Assembly: GCF_017581925.1 (NCBI RefSeq) | Contig: NZ_JAGEVG010000021.1 | Location: 1-64,000 of the forward strand | DNA: 64,000 bases | Source: Gelidibacter pelagius | GTDB lineage: Bacteria; Bacteroidota; Bacteroidia; Flavobacteriales; Flavobacteriaceae | Direction of reading: 5' to 3' | Shown here: positions 55,051 to 63,762 of the stretch, piece by piece | How the letters are laid out: the number at the start of each line of letters is the position of its first letter | Position numbering within the stretch: position 1 is the stretch's first letter | Position numbers and translations under genes: made by a program | The notes under the pieces: generated by a model | The model's database searches: none | Told to the model about the DNA's origin: nothing | What the model saw: the letters and a program-made list of their open reading frames with translations, nothing else

Positions 55051-55260
55051 GGCGACTTTGATAGATTTGAAAGCTTATTTAGATGTAAGGGCTATAAACC
55101 CATTGATAAAATAAACTAAAATTTGAAAATAGGATTATACATGACTTACCGATAGTTTAATGTCTTTATCACTATTTTTGTGCGTTGCAAAGTTAGTTAT
55201 TTAAGATTGATGATTAAACGATTGTTGATTTAAGAATTCAAAAATACAGAAAACCCTATT

Positions 55261-55752
55261 TTGAAAAAAATCCTTCTCCTATCAGACACCCACAGTTATA
55301 TTGATGACGATATTCTAAAATATGTGAAACAAGCAGATGAAGTATGGCATGCTGGCGATATTGGCGATTTGAAAGTTACGGATACGATAAAAAAACTAAA
55401 ACCTCTTAGAGCAGTTTACGGTAATATTGACGATACAAAAGCCCGAATGGAATTCCCAGAAAACAACCGATTTATGTGTGAAGACGTGGACGTTTTCATC
55501 ACTCATATCGGCGGTTATCCTGGAAAGTACACACAACGTGTACGAGAATTGCTTTACCAAAATCCGCCCAAGCTTTTTATTTGTGGCCATTCGCACATTC
55601 TTAAGGTCATGCCGGACAAAAAATTGAATCTGCTCCACATGAATCCAGGGGCCATCGGCAAACATGGTTTTCAACAGGTCAGAACGATGCTGCGCTTTAC
55701 GATTGATGGTAGCAAGATTGATAATTTGGAGGTGATTGAGTTTAAGAAGTGA
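55261..55752 (+). CDS. YfcE/MJ0936-type phosphodiesterase (TTG start)
   Basis: A 163-residue calcineurin-like metallophosphoesterase. Metal ligands appear in order: D9 and H11 (LLSDTHSY), D33 (HAGDIGD), N55 (VYGNIDD), H82 (THIGG), H110 and H112 (CGHSHIL). It starts at TTG 55261; no upstream ATG fits and the family begins at KKILLLSDTHS. Family members cleave phosphodiesters in vitro; physiological substrates are not settled. It stands alone with no operon partners. Confidence 0.93.
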   Translation: MKKILLLSDTHSYIDDDILKYVKQADEVWHAGDIGDLKVTDTIKKLKPLRAVYGNIDDTKARMEFPENNRFMCEDVDVFITHIGGYPGKYTQRVRELLYQNPPKLFICGHSHILKVMPDKKLNLLHMNPGAIGKHGFQQVRTMLRFTIDGSKIDNLEVIEFKK

Positions 55753-55770
55753 GATTGATCAATAGAATAG

Positions 55771-55856
55771 AACACTGATGACGCAGGTTGAGCAGATTTT
55801 CAATGATTTTCATCAAGATATCAGCAAAAATCAAAAAATTCAGTGTCATCAGTGTT
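55771..55856. repeat. Short dispersed repeat with perfect 12-bp terminal inverted repeat
   Basis: AACACTGATGAC (55771-55782) and GTCATCAGTGTT (55845-55856) are exact reverse complements around 62 bp. This form (GAACACTGATGAC...CATCAGTGTTC) is one I recall as a widespread small repeat in Bacteroidota and other genomes. Non-coding. Another piece of the same family style is near 27797. Confidence 0.6.
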
Positions 55857-56107
55857 CCAGCTATTAGATTTCAGAAAATTAGGTGATTTTTAATGTGCCT
55901 TATTATAGTATAAAAACTCGATTTAGCACTGCGCAACAGTTTCCCTCCTTTGGAGGGATTAAGGGAGGCCTCGTTCAATGCGCCTTTGGCTTTCAACAAC
56001 TATAGATGGTGATAAAGAACTTTGAGATCCCGCCCAAAAGCGGGATTAGTTCAACTTACATTTTTGAATGCGTCCTCTGGACTTTTCAAAAATGAGTTTC
56101 ACTAAAA
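55857..56107. other. Geneless stretch with small hairpins
   Basis: No gene. Two small stems occur: CCCTCC/GGAGGG near 55943-55957 and ATCCCGC/GCGGGAT at 56027-56046. The second could contribute to ending transcription of the phosphodiesterase gene, but neither has a T-run. Confidence 0.4.
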
Positions 56108-56133
56108 AAACCCGAGATCTTCACCTCGGGTTT
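56108..56133 (-). terminator. Terminator after DUF4293 gene
   Basis: AAACCCGAG / CTCGGGTTT with an 8-base loop. On the minus strand it is followed by TTTTTTTAGT, giving an intrinsic terminator 28 bp past the DUF4293 stop. Confidence 0.8.
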
Positions 56134-56161
56134 ACGCACTAAAAAAATTAAGATAATAGGT

Positions 56162-56572
56162 TTATCGCAATCTATCAACAGATTTTACAAGATCTTCATC
56201 CTTTTTTATGGCCTTGTTGGCTAACACCAAAAACACGATAGAAAAAATAGGAATGAAAATCCCAACGCCTTTCTCTGAAATTTCACTCTCTCCAGGCGCC
56301 ATTAGCAATAGATACAGAAATAATCCTAATAAAATAAAGTTCAATATGATATTAAGTCGCCCCAAAACAAATTGGAACTTCCTGTTTTTATAATTAAATA
56401 TAGAAATCAAAGATAAGGCAGCAGATCCAAAAAACATAGCCAAATACATCATATTATCTTTTGCGTACACAGGCACATCCTGTGCGTTGGTCCACAAATG
56501 GAATACAAATATCAAACCACATGAAAAAATGGCTGCTATAAGTAAATAAACTGTCTGAATGCGCTGTAACAT
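56162..56572 (-). CDS. DUF4293 membrane protein
   Basis: A 136-residue inner-membrane protein, started at ATG 56572 (MLQRIQTVYLLIAAI), the family's usual opening; an upstream ATG at 56599 adds nine residues. Four membrane spans (about 5-25, 40-60, 70-90, 105-125). DUF4293, present across Bacteroidota, nearly always next to rho; here it lies divergent from rho, 221 bp away. Function unknown. Confidence 0.9.
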   Translation of the reverse strand: MLQRIQTVYLLIAAIFSCGLIFVFHLWTNAQDVPVYAKDNMMYLAMFFGSAALSLISIFNYKNRKFQFVLGRLNIILNFILLGLFLYLLLMAPGESEISEKGVGIFIPIFSIVFLVLANKAIKKDEDLVKSVDRLR

Positions 56573-56793
56573 GTATTGATCTGAAAAATTAAAAGCCAAA
56601 ATTAACAGTTTCTTTTTAAATCATACAGTTATTTTTAAAATAAAATTGTATTATTGCAACAACATTGTGTTACTCACAGAGTAATAAGCTGTTAAATCTT
56701 CAAAATTACATTCGGTTTTTTCCTCTTCTTAATCTCTAAAATAGATTCGGAACGAATCCAATTTCAATTTTACACTAATATTCATAAACATAC

Positions 56794-58566
56794 ATGTTTG
56801 AAATTTCGCAATTAAAAGAAAAGAAGCTTTCTGATTTACAGGAAATAGCTCAAAAGTTAAATGTACCTAAGTACCGTTCGCTTAAAAAATTAGATTTGGT
56901 CTATCAAATCTTGGACTTACAAGCGGCAAATCCGGAAGTGGTGAAAACTGAAATCGGAGCCATCACTGACACTAAAACAGACATTAAGGCTGAAGCCCCA
57001 AAAACATCGACACCTCCTCAAAAGAAAAAACGAGAGCGTGTTGTAAAAAAGCCTGCTTCGGATAAGTCACAACAAAAAATGGAATTACCCGAGGAAAAAA
57101 CTGAAGCAAAAAAGCCCGAAGTTAAAAAGCCTGAACCTAAAGCTGTAGCCCCTAAAGCCCCAGCACCTAAGGCCAAATCCTCAACCGACGCTTCTGATAC
57201 TCCTAAAAGAGAAAACCCTAGCGTTAAAAGTGCAGAGCACAGGGAGAAAAAACAACACACTCCAAAAGAAAAAGACACCAACAAACCCCAGGCTAAAGAC
57301 AACAGACAACAGCGTTCGAGTGATAGCAACGGGAATAAATCATCTTCTAAAGATCAGAACCATAATCGCGACAGCAACAATCATTCTTCTTCTAAAGTAA
57401 ATAACGGGAATAAAGACAATAGAAACCGTTATAGAGAACCTGATTTCGAATTTGATGCAATTATTGAAAGTGAAGGCGTGCTGGATATCATGCAAGATGG
57501 CTACGGGTTTTTGCGCTCTTCAGATTATAATTACCTCTCCTCCCCTGACGATATTTATGTCTCTCAATCTCAAATCAGATTATTTGGTCTAAAAACCGGA
57601 GATACTGTTCTTGGACATGTAAGACCTCCAAAAGAAGGCGAAAAATATTTTCCTTTAATTAAGGTGAGCAAAATTAATGGTCAGAGACCAGAAGTTGTTA
57701 GAGACCGTGTATCTTTTGAACATCTAACGCCATTGTTTCCTCAGGAAAAATTCAATATTGCTGAAAGACAGAGCACGATTTCTACACGAATCATGGATTT
57801 GTTTTCACCTATCGGAAAAGGACAGCGTGGTATGATTGTATCACAACCAAAAACAGGTAAAACCATGCTTTTAAAGGATGTTGCAAACGCTATTGCTGCG
57901 AACCATCCAGAAGTATATCAAATGATCTTACTGATTGATGAACGCCCTGAAGAGGTCACTGATATGCAACGAAACGTCCGCGGTGAGGTTATTGCATCAA
58001 CCTTTGACAAGGAAGCTCATGAACACGTTAAAATTGCCAATATCGTTTTAGAAAAAGCAAAACGCTTGGTAGAATGCGGACACGATGTCGTTATTCTTTT
58101 AGATTCCATCACACGCTTGGCAAGAGCTTATAATACAGTTCAACCTGCTTCTGGAAAAATATTGAGTGGTGGTGTTGACGCCAATGCCTTACACAAACCA
58201 AAACGTTTCTTTGGAGCGGCACGTAATATTGAAAATGGCGGATCATTGACCATTATCGCTACAGCCTTAACAGAAACAGGTTCTAAAATGGATGAAGTAA
58301 TCTTCGAGGAATTTAAAGGAACAGGTAATATGGAATTACAGTTGGATAGAAAAATATCTAACCGTCGTATTTTCCCTGCTATCGATTTAACATCTTCAAG
58401 CACGCGTAGAGACGATCTTTTATTAGATGAGAACACCATTCAAAGAATGTGGGTGATGCGTAAATACCTTGCCGACATGAATCCTGTAGAAGCTATGGAG
58501 TTTATCAACGACAGATTCAAGAAGACCAAAAACAACGAAGAGTTTTTAGTGTCGATGAATGGATAA
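56794..58566 (+). CDS. rho: Transcription termination factor Rho
   Basis: Hexameric RNA-dependent ATPase that ends transcription, 590 residues against about 420 in E. coli. The extra length is a disordered insert (about 55-212) rich in Lys, Pro, Asn and Ser, between the N-terminal helix bundle (1-45, [20 protein letters not shown]) and the primary RNA-binding fold (about 220-300, [13 protein letters not shown]). The ATPase core is intact: Walker A QPKTGKT (351-357), [30 protein letters not shown] and the secondary RNA site around [20 protein letters not shown]. Such inserts are common in this phylum. Confidence 0.97.
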   Translation: MFEISQLKEKKLSDLQEIAQKLNVPKYRSLKKLDLVYQILDLQAANPEVVKTEIGAITDTKTDIKAEAPKTSTPPQKKKRERVVKKPASDKSQQKMELPEEKTEAKKPEVKKPEPKAVAPKAPAPKAKSSTDASDTPKRENPSVKSAEHREKKQHTPKEKDTNKPQAKDNRQQRSSDSNGNKSSSKDQNHNRDSNNHSSSKVNNGNKDNRNRYREPDFEFDAIIESEGVLDIMQDGYGFLRSSDYNYLSSPDDIYVSQSQIRLFGLKTGDTVLGHVRPPKEGEKYFPLIKVSKINGQRPEVVRDRVSFEHLTPLFPQEKFNIAERQSTISTRIMDLFSPIGKGQRGMIVSQPKTGKTMLLKDVANAIAANHPEVYQMILLIDERPEEVTDMQRNVRGEVIASTFDKEAHEHVKIANIVLEKAKRLVECGHDVVILLDSITRLARAYNTVQPASGKILSGGVDANALHKPKRFFGAARNIENGGSLTIIATALTETGSKMDEVIFEEFKGTGNMELQLDRKISNRRIFPAIDLTSSSTRRDDLLLDENTIQRMWVMRKYLADMNPVEAMEFINDRFKKTKNNEEFLVSMNG

Positions 58567-58591
58567 GAAATCATTCAGAACATAAAATAGC

Positions 58592-58622
58592 AAAGCCCCA
58601 TATTTTAATTTGGGGCTTTTTT
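58592..58622 (+). terminator. Intrinsic terminator of rho
   Basis: AAAGCCCCA / TGGGGCTTT with a 10-base loop, followed by TTTT. It lies 26 bp after the rho stop. Confidence 0.85.
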
Positions 58623-58661
58623 ATGTCTAATTGATAAAAGTTCATCAATATAGGACACAAA

Positions 58662-58688
58662 AAAATCCATTCACTAAGAATGGATTTT
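58662..58688 (-). terminator. Intrinsic terminator of rpsT
   Basis: AAAATCCATTC / GAATGGATTTT with loop ACTAA. On the minus strand a run of seven T follows. It lies 28 bp after the rpsT stop. Confidence 0.8.
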
Positions 58689-58715
58689 CTCTATAGAAAC
58701 TAAATTTCTTATGTT

Positions 58716-58967
58716 TTACAAAGAAGCAACGTGCTTAGCCAAACCAGACTTCAAGTTAGCCGCTTTATTATTATGAATAATATTCTTCTTAGCTAATTTA
58801 TCAATCATAGCTGAAACCGAAGGGAGCATCGCTTGTGCTTCCTGTGCATTCTCCATTTCACGTAACTTTTTAATAGCGTTACGGGTAGTTCTGTGTTTAT
58901 ACCTGTTGGTTAAACGCTTTGACTCACTACTTCTGATTCTTTTTAATGCTGACTTATGATTTGCCAT
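58716..58967 (-). CDS. rpsT: 30S ribosomal protein S20
   Basis: An 83-residue basic, helical ribosomal protein that binds 16S rRNA early in small-subunit assembly. The start MANHKSALKRIRSSESKRLT and the helix NRYKHRTTRNAIKKLREMEN are typical, as is the late IIHNNKAANLKSGLAKHVAS. The gene begins 26 bp after the tRNA-Glu on the same strand with no terminator between, so it may share its transcript. Confidence 0.97.
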   Translation of the reverse strand: MANHKSALKRIRSSESKRLTNRYKHRTTRNAIKKLREMENAQEAQAMLPSVSAMIDKLAKKNIIHNNKAANLKSGLAKHVASL

Positions 58968-58993
58968 TTTCTTTCTTTCTTTTTAAAAAATTG

Positions 58994-59065
58994 TAGCCCG
59001 TAGGGGAATCGAACCCCTCTTACCAGGATGAAAACCTGGCGTCCTAACCGATAGACGAACGGGCC
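58994..59065 (-). tRNA. tRNA-Glu (TTC)
   Basis: 72-nt cloverleaf: acceptor GGCCCGT paired with ACGGGCT (first pair G-U), D arm TCTATCGGTTAGGA, anticodon arm CCAGG-TTTTCAT-CCTGG with anticodon TTC, T arm AGGGG-TTCGATT-CCCCT. The 3' CCA is not encoded. It lies directly upstream of rpsT on the minus strand. Confidence 0.95.
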
Positions 59066-59083
59066 ATTTGTTTATTCAAGGTG

Positions 59084-59114
59084 CAAATTAATAACATTTT
59101 TTATCAATAAGCAA
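59084..59114 (-). promoter_or_regulatory. Promoter candidate of tRNA-Glu (rpsT)
   Basis: On the minus strand TTG (59112-59114), about 21 bp, then TAATTTG (59084-59090), a near match to TTG / TAnnTTTG. The start would fall just before the tRNA at 59065. Confidence 0.5.
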
Positions 59115-59210
59115 ACTTTTCAAATGAACACACAATTGTTTCATTGCGGATGCAAAAATACAACTATTTTTAAATGTTGCAACACCTTAGCAATCTTTTT
59201 TTTATTTATT

Positions 59211-60689
59211 TCAATAAGCCTTCGCAAAAAGCACTCTTCCGTTAGATGTTTTCCCAGTAAATACACAGCTTCCAGCTTCTTTCTTCTGATCTAAGGGCAC
59301 GCATCTTATGGTTGCTTTTGTGAGTTCCTTTATCTTGTCTTCGGTTTCAGGAGTTCCATCCCAATGCGCTGAAACAAAGCCAGTCTTGGTCTCCAATACA
59401 GTTTTAAACTCCTCAAAAGTGTCCACCTCAGTAATATGCGAATTTCTAAAATCTAATGCCTTTTTATATAATGTGTCCTGAATTTCAATGAGCAAATCGT
59501 CAATTTTATCAACCAATCCTTCAAGAGGCATATTTTCTTTGGATAAAGTGTCTCTTCTGGCTAGCTCTACCGTTTTATTCTCTAAGTCCTTCGGACCTAT
59601 AGCTATTCTCAACGGGACGCCCTGCAATTCATATTGTGCGAATTTCGCTCCAGGACGATGTGTTGTGCGATCATCATACTTATAACTGATTCCTTTTTTC
59701 TTAAATTCATTTATTAAATTCTTTGCCACAACACCAATCTCCTCCAATTGCTCATCTGTTTTATGAATAGGCACAATCACTACATGTATTGGTGCCAAAT
59801 TAGGAGGCAGAACAAGCCCTTTATCATCACTGTGCGTCATGATCAAGGCGCCGACCAAACGTGTAGAAACACCCCAAGAAGTCGCCCATACATAATCCAG
59901 CTTGCCTTCATTGTTTGTGAATTTTACATCAAAAGCCTTGGCGAAATTTTGTCCCAAGAAATGAGATGTTCCTGCCTGTAGCGCTTTTCCATCTTGCATC
60001 AATGCCTCAATACAGTAAGTCTCTTCAGCACCGGCAAAACGTTCACTTTCGGTCTTTACGCCCTGGATTACAGGAATTGCCATGAAGTTTTCAGCAAAAT
60101 CAGCATAAACCTGATTCATTAATTGTGCTTCAGCCAAAGCTTCTGACTTGGTTGCATGAGCTGTATGTCCTTCTTGCCATAAAAACTCTGCAGTTCTCAA
60201 AAATAAGCGCGTACGCATTTCCCAACGCACCACATTGGCCCATTGGTTGATCAGGATTGGCAAATCTCTATAGCTTTGGATCCATCCCTTATATGTACTC
60301 CAAATAATGGCTTCACTAGTTGGGCGCACCACAAGCTCTTCTTCCAATTTAGCTTCCGGATCCACTCGTAACTTACCTGGGTTATCGGGATCATTTTGTA
60401 AACGGTAATGGGTTACCACAGCACACTCTTTAGCAAAACCTTCGGCATTCTTTTCTTCTGCTTCAAATAAGCTTTTCGGTACAAAAAGAGGAAAATAAGC
60501 ATTTTGATGCCCCGTTTCTTTGAACATCCTGTCCAATTCTGCCTGCATTTTTTCCCAAATTGCATAGCCGTAAGGCTTAATGACCATACAGCCTCTAACT
60601 GCGGAGTTCTCAGCTAAATCGGCCTTTACGACCAACTCGTTGTACCATTTGGAATAGTCTTCCGCTCTACTTGTAAGATTTTTACTCAT
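59211..60689 (-). CDS. proS: Prolyl-tRNA synthetase (short, no editing insert)
   Basis: Class II synthetase of 492 residues that charges tRNA-Pro. It is the short archaeal/eukaryotic-like ProRS type without the INS editing domain of the E. coli enzyme (about 570). Motif 2 is [20 protein letters not shown] and motif 3 lies in [20 protein letters not shown]. The anticodon-binding domain (about 285-400, [20 protein letters not shown]) is followed by a C-terminal domain ending in a characteristic KAY. The active site looks complete. It is divergent from the next gene, with a 100-bp gap. Confidence 0.96.
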   Translation of the reverse strand: MSKNLTSRAEDYSKWYNELVVKADLAENSAVRGCMVIKPYGYAIWEKMQAELDRMFKETGHQNAYFPLFVPKSLFEAEEKNAEGFAKECAVVTHYRLQNDPDNPGKLRVDPEAKLEEELVVRPTSEAIIWSTYKGWIQSYRDLPILINQWANVVRWEMRTRLFLRTAEFLWQEGHTAHATKSEALAEAQLMNQVYADFAENFMAIPVIQGVKTESERFAGAEETYCIEALMQDGKALQAGTSHFLGQNFAKAFDVKFTNNEGKLDYVWATSWGVSTRLVGALIMTHSDDKGLVLPPNLAPIHVVIVPIHKTDEQLEEIGVVAKNLINEFKKKGISYKYDDRTTHRPGAKFAQYELQGVPLRIAIGPKDLENKTVELARRDTLSKENMPLEGLVDKIDDLLIEIQDTLYKKALDFRNSHITEVDTFEEFKTVLETKTGFVSAHWDGTPETEDKIKELTKATIRCVPLDQKKEAGSCVFTGKTSNGRVLFAKAY

Positions 60690-60789
60690 TACCTGGGTTT
60701 TGGCACAAAAGTTGTGCTTATGTTAAATAAATAAATAGTTCGACAAAACTAACTATTTTTGTAATGTTCAACAATAAAAACAAATAGAT

Positions 60790-61953
60790 ATGCAATTTAA
60801 AACTTACTTATATCGCAGGTTGCCATTTTTTGTTGCACTAAGCTTACTTTTCTTATTAGCTTCTTGTGGATCATACCAGTACGCTGGTTATGAAAATGAT
60901 GGTATTTACAGCTCTGAAGTCCCACAGTACGAAGTCTACTATGAAGATGCTCCAGTTAATAACAATAGTTATTACAAAGAGTTTTTCGGACAGAAATCAC
61001 AACAATTTGAGCAAATAGCTCATAATGACAATGTTATTTTTACCAATATTGACGATTATCAAGGAAACTATTCTGACGAAAATGATGATATCCAATATGA
61101 AGACGGCTACGCTGGATGGGGTCAGAACAGTCAAAATGTGGATATAAACGTGTATTACAATAACGCAGGTTGGTACCCATATAGCAGATTTGGCTATTAC
61201 CCATATAGTGGATGGGGTTACTCAGGTTGGGGCTATTCGGGTTTCTATAATCCTTTTTATTCCTATGGCTATTACCCAGGATATTACCCTTACTATGGAT
61301 ATGGATATGGCTACGGATTTGGGTATGGCTACGGTTACGGACATAATTATGGCTATGGACATTATCCTTATTACAACAATTATTATCGCAACAGTCGAAA
61401 TGTATCCTATAGTCAGGGAAGACGTGGAAGTGTATATTCAAACGTAAATCGTTCATCTACTTTAAACAGAAACAACTCGAGTTTAAACAATTCGAATATT
61501 GGAAGACGTAGTACAATTAACTCTTCAAATAGAAGTTCAAGAGATAATTCTGTAAACAGCACGATCAATAGACGAAGTTCTAATAGTGTTAATCGCTCTT
61601 CTACAGATACCAGAACTCGAACAAATACAAACAGAAACACTCAACCGGCTACAAGAACCAACACCAATAGAAGAAAGGTTCAACCAGCTACAAGAACCAA
61701 TACAAATAGAAATGTTCGACCTGCAACACGAACCAGATCTAATAATTCTGGCACGAGAAGAAGTGGTGGCAACACGAGAGGTGGTGGGAATAATGTTTCT
61801 ACACCAAGTTCAAGGAGCAATTCAAATTACACAGCACCATCACGCTCTAGCTCTTCATCGGCTCCGGCCGTAAGGAGTAGCGCTCCATCAAGATCTTCTT
61901 CTCCCGCTCCCGCAAGAAGTTCTAGTGGATCATCAAGACGCGGTGGTAGTTAG
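60790..61953 (+). CDS. Low-complexity surface lipoprotein, Tyr/Gly then Asn/Arg/Ser rich
   Basis: A 387-residue predicted lipoprotein (LLFLLASCGSYQ, C26). There is no domain I recognise. After a mixed region (30-110) it has a Tyr/Gly/Trp-rich block (about 120-205: repeats of YGYGYG and GWGYSGW), then an Asn/Arg/Ser/Thr-rich block (about 205-340, with the repeat PATRTNTNR), then an Arg/Ser/Pro tail. Codons vary within the repeats. Similar lipoproteins precede OmpP1/FadL-type porin genes in Flavobacteriaceae, and here the porin follows after 28 bp. A role at the surface, as adhesin or wall-associated protein, is a guess. The low complexity makes database hits unreliable. Confidence 0.75.
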   Translation: MQFKTYLYRRLPFFVALSLLFLLASCGSYQYAGYENDGIYSSEVPQYEVYYEDAPVNNNSYYKEFFGQKSQQFEQIAHNDNVIFTNIDDYQGNYSDENDDIQYEDGYAGWGQNSQNVDINVYYNNAGWYPYSRFGYYPYSGWGYSGWGYSGFYNPFYSYGYYPGYYPYYGYGYGYGFGYGYGYGHNYGYGHYPYYNNYYRNSRNVSYSQGRRGSVYSNVNRSSTLNRNNSSLNNSNIGRRSTINSSNRSSRDNSVNSTINRRSSNSVNRSSTDTRTRTNTNRNTQPATRTNTNRRKVQPATRTNTNRNVRPATRTRSNNSGTRRSGGNTRGGGNNVSTPSSRSNSNYTAPSRSSSSSAPAVRSSAPSRSSSPAPARSSSGSSRRGGS

Positions 61954-61981
61954 AAAACTCAGAATACAAAAAAATTAATAT

Positions 61982-63496
61982 ATGAAAAAGTTAAATTTAC
62001 TGTTCATAGCGGCCCTATCTATGTCCAGTATTATGGCTCAGGACATCACTGACGCCGTGAGATATTCACAAGATGAAGTCCAGGGAACTGCAAGATTTAG
62101 AAGTATGAGTGGTGCATTTGGAGCGCTTGGTGGGGATATGTCTGCCGTGAGCATCAATCCTGCGGGATCGTCAATTTTCACTACGAGCCATGCCTCGATA
62201 TCCGTATCAAATTTAGGCACTAAAAACGACATTAATTATTTCAACGGCGCGAGTTCCTCATCAGATTCCAAATTTGACTTAAATCAAACGGGAGCAGCAT
62301 TTGTCTTTAACAATACAAATCCTAATTCTCCTTGGAAGAAATTCTCACTAGGGGTTGCCTACGACAAAATATCCAATTTCGAGAATTCTTGGAATGTTAG
62401 GGGTGTTAATACAAACTCCAAATCCATTGGCGATTATTTTCTTGGGCACGCCCAAGGATTAAGACTGGACCAGATTTCCGCTCTTGATAACGAGAGTTTA
62501 TCCACCGCCTATTCAGAAATCAATAGGCTTTATGGATTTGCCAACCAGCAAGCCTTTTTGGGTTACGAGTCTTATATTCTTGAGCCAGGTATGGACACCG
62601 ACGACAATACTTCATACACTTCCAATATTGTTGGAAACAACTTTGATCAAGGATACATCTATGCTGCTTCAGGATTTAACGGAAAATTCAGCTTTAATGC
62701 ATCCACACAATACGGCGACAACTTTTACTTTGGACTGAATTTGAATTCTCATTTTATCAATTACGATAAATTTACCGACATCCATGAAACCAACAACAAT
62801 TCTGGTTCTTTGGTGAGGGATGTTAGGTTTCAAAATGCATTGTCTACAATAGGTAGTGGGTTTTCATTTCAATTGGGTGCGATTGCAAAAATAAATGATG
62901 ATTTACGTGCAGGATTGTCTTATAATTCCCCTACTTGGTACACGATTTCGGAAGAGACTACACAATATCTTGGAACTATAATGAATGATGCTAGTTCTGT
63001 CATTATCGATCCTTATGTTGTCAACGTCTATCCAGATTACAAACTACAAACCCCAGGAAAAGTCACTGGAAGTTTGGCTTATATATTTGGCGACCAAGGC
63101 TTGATTAGTTTTGATTATTCTCTAAAAAACTACGGAAACACAAAATTCAAACCGACATCTGATGCTTATTTCTCTACTCAGAATAGCATTATCAGCAGCA
63201 CTTTAAAAAATGCTTCTACTTACAGAGTTGGTGGTGAATATAGAATTAAGCAAGTAAGCCTTAGAGGGGGTTACCGATTTGAAGAAAGCCCTTATGAAAA
63301 CAACTCCTTTTATGGCGATTTAAATGGATACTCTTTGGGCTTAGGGTTTAATTTTGGAAATGTCAAATTAGATGTTGCCTATGATCACGCGCAAAGAGAA
63401 TATAACCAACAGTTATATGCAGTTGGCCTAACAGATGCCGCTTACATTGACACCAAAAACTCTAATTTCACACTGACCTTAGCGTTTAGTTTATAA
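61982..63496 (+). CDS. OmpP1/FadL-family outer-membrane channel
   Basis: A 504-residue outer-membrane barrel with signal peptide (about 1-19, SMSSIMAQ). Early GTARFRSMSGAFGALGGDMS with SAVSINPAGSSIF is the hallmark N-terminal hatch of the FadL/TodX family, and GLGFNFGNVKLDVAYDHA near the end is a typical last strand pair. FadL proteins admit hydrophobic compounds such as fatty acids; the substrate here is unknown. It starts 28 bp after the low-complexity lipoprotein and is probably transcribed with it. A terminator follows. Confidence 0.9.
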   Translation: MKKLNLLFIAALSMSSIMAQDITDAVRYSQDEVQGTARFRSMSGAFGALGGDMSAVSINPAGSSIFTTSHASISVSNLGTKNDINYFNGASSSSDSKFDLNQTGAAFVFNNTNPNSPWKKFSLGVAYDKISNFENSWNVRGVNTNSKSIGDYFLGHAQGLRLDQISALDNESLSTAYSEINRLYGFANQQAFLGYESYILEPGMDTDDNTSYTSNIVGNNFDQGYIYAASGFNGKFSFNASTQYGDNFYFGLNLNSHFINYDKFTDIHETNNNSGSLVRDVRFQNALSTIGSGFSFQLGAIAKINDDLRAGLSYNSPTWYTISEETTQYLGTIMNDASSVIIDPYVVNVYPDYKLQTPGKVTGSLAYIFGDQGLISFDYSLKNYGNTKFKPTSDAYFSTQNSIISSTLKNASTYRVGGEYRIKQVSLRGGYRFEESPYENNSFYGDLNGYSLGLGFNFGNVKLDVAYDHAQREYNQQLYAVGLTDAAYIDTKNSNFTLTLAFSL

Positions 63497-63519
63497 GACT
63501 CTTGTCTCAACAATATTGC

Positions 63520-63550
63520 AAAAAGCATTCTCCAAAAGAGAGTGCTTTTT
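63520..63550 (+). terminator. Intrinsic terminator after the porin gene
   Basis: AAAAAGCATTCTC pairs with GAGAGTGCTTTTT (one G-T) around loop CAAAA. It lies 23 bp after the stop. The T run inside the stem's right arm ends the transcript. Confidence 0.8.
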
Positions 63551-63687
63551 CAATTTGGCACCACTTTCAATTTTTAAAAGTATAGGAATTGTATGGATTG
63601 ATTCCCATAGCAATTACGGCATTAAAAATCCGAGAATATGCAAAAGCAATAATACAGGCAACCTAATGTTATGGTTTTATTTTTGTT

Positions 63688-63695
63688 TATCTTTG
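63688..63695 (+). promoter_or_regulatory. Promoter -7 element candidate for folE
   Basis: TATCTTTG matches TAnnTTTG and lies 68 bp before the folE ATG. No clear TTG -33 element stands at the expected distance, so the call is tentative. Confidence 0.4.
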
Positions 63696-63762
63696 CACCT
63701 TATTTCATCTAAAATTGCTCCTTTAACAGAGTTTGTGACGTTGATCGATTTACAAAACGACT

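Noticed and set aside
56027-56046. ATCCCGC/GCGGGAT hairpin as a terminator
   Set aside because: No T-run on either side and it is nearly 300 bp past the nearest stop codon.
61040-61873. Long overlapping frames within the low-complexity lipoprotein
   Set aside because: The repetitive sequence opens several frames at once; only the frame with signal peptide and lipobox is plausible.
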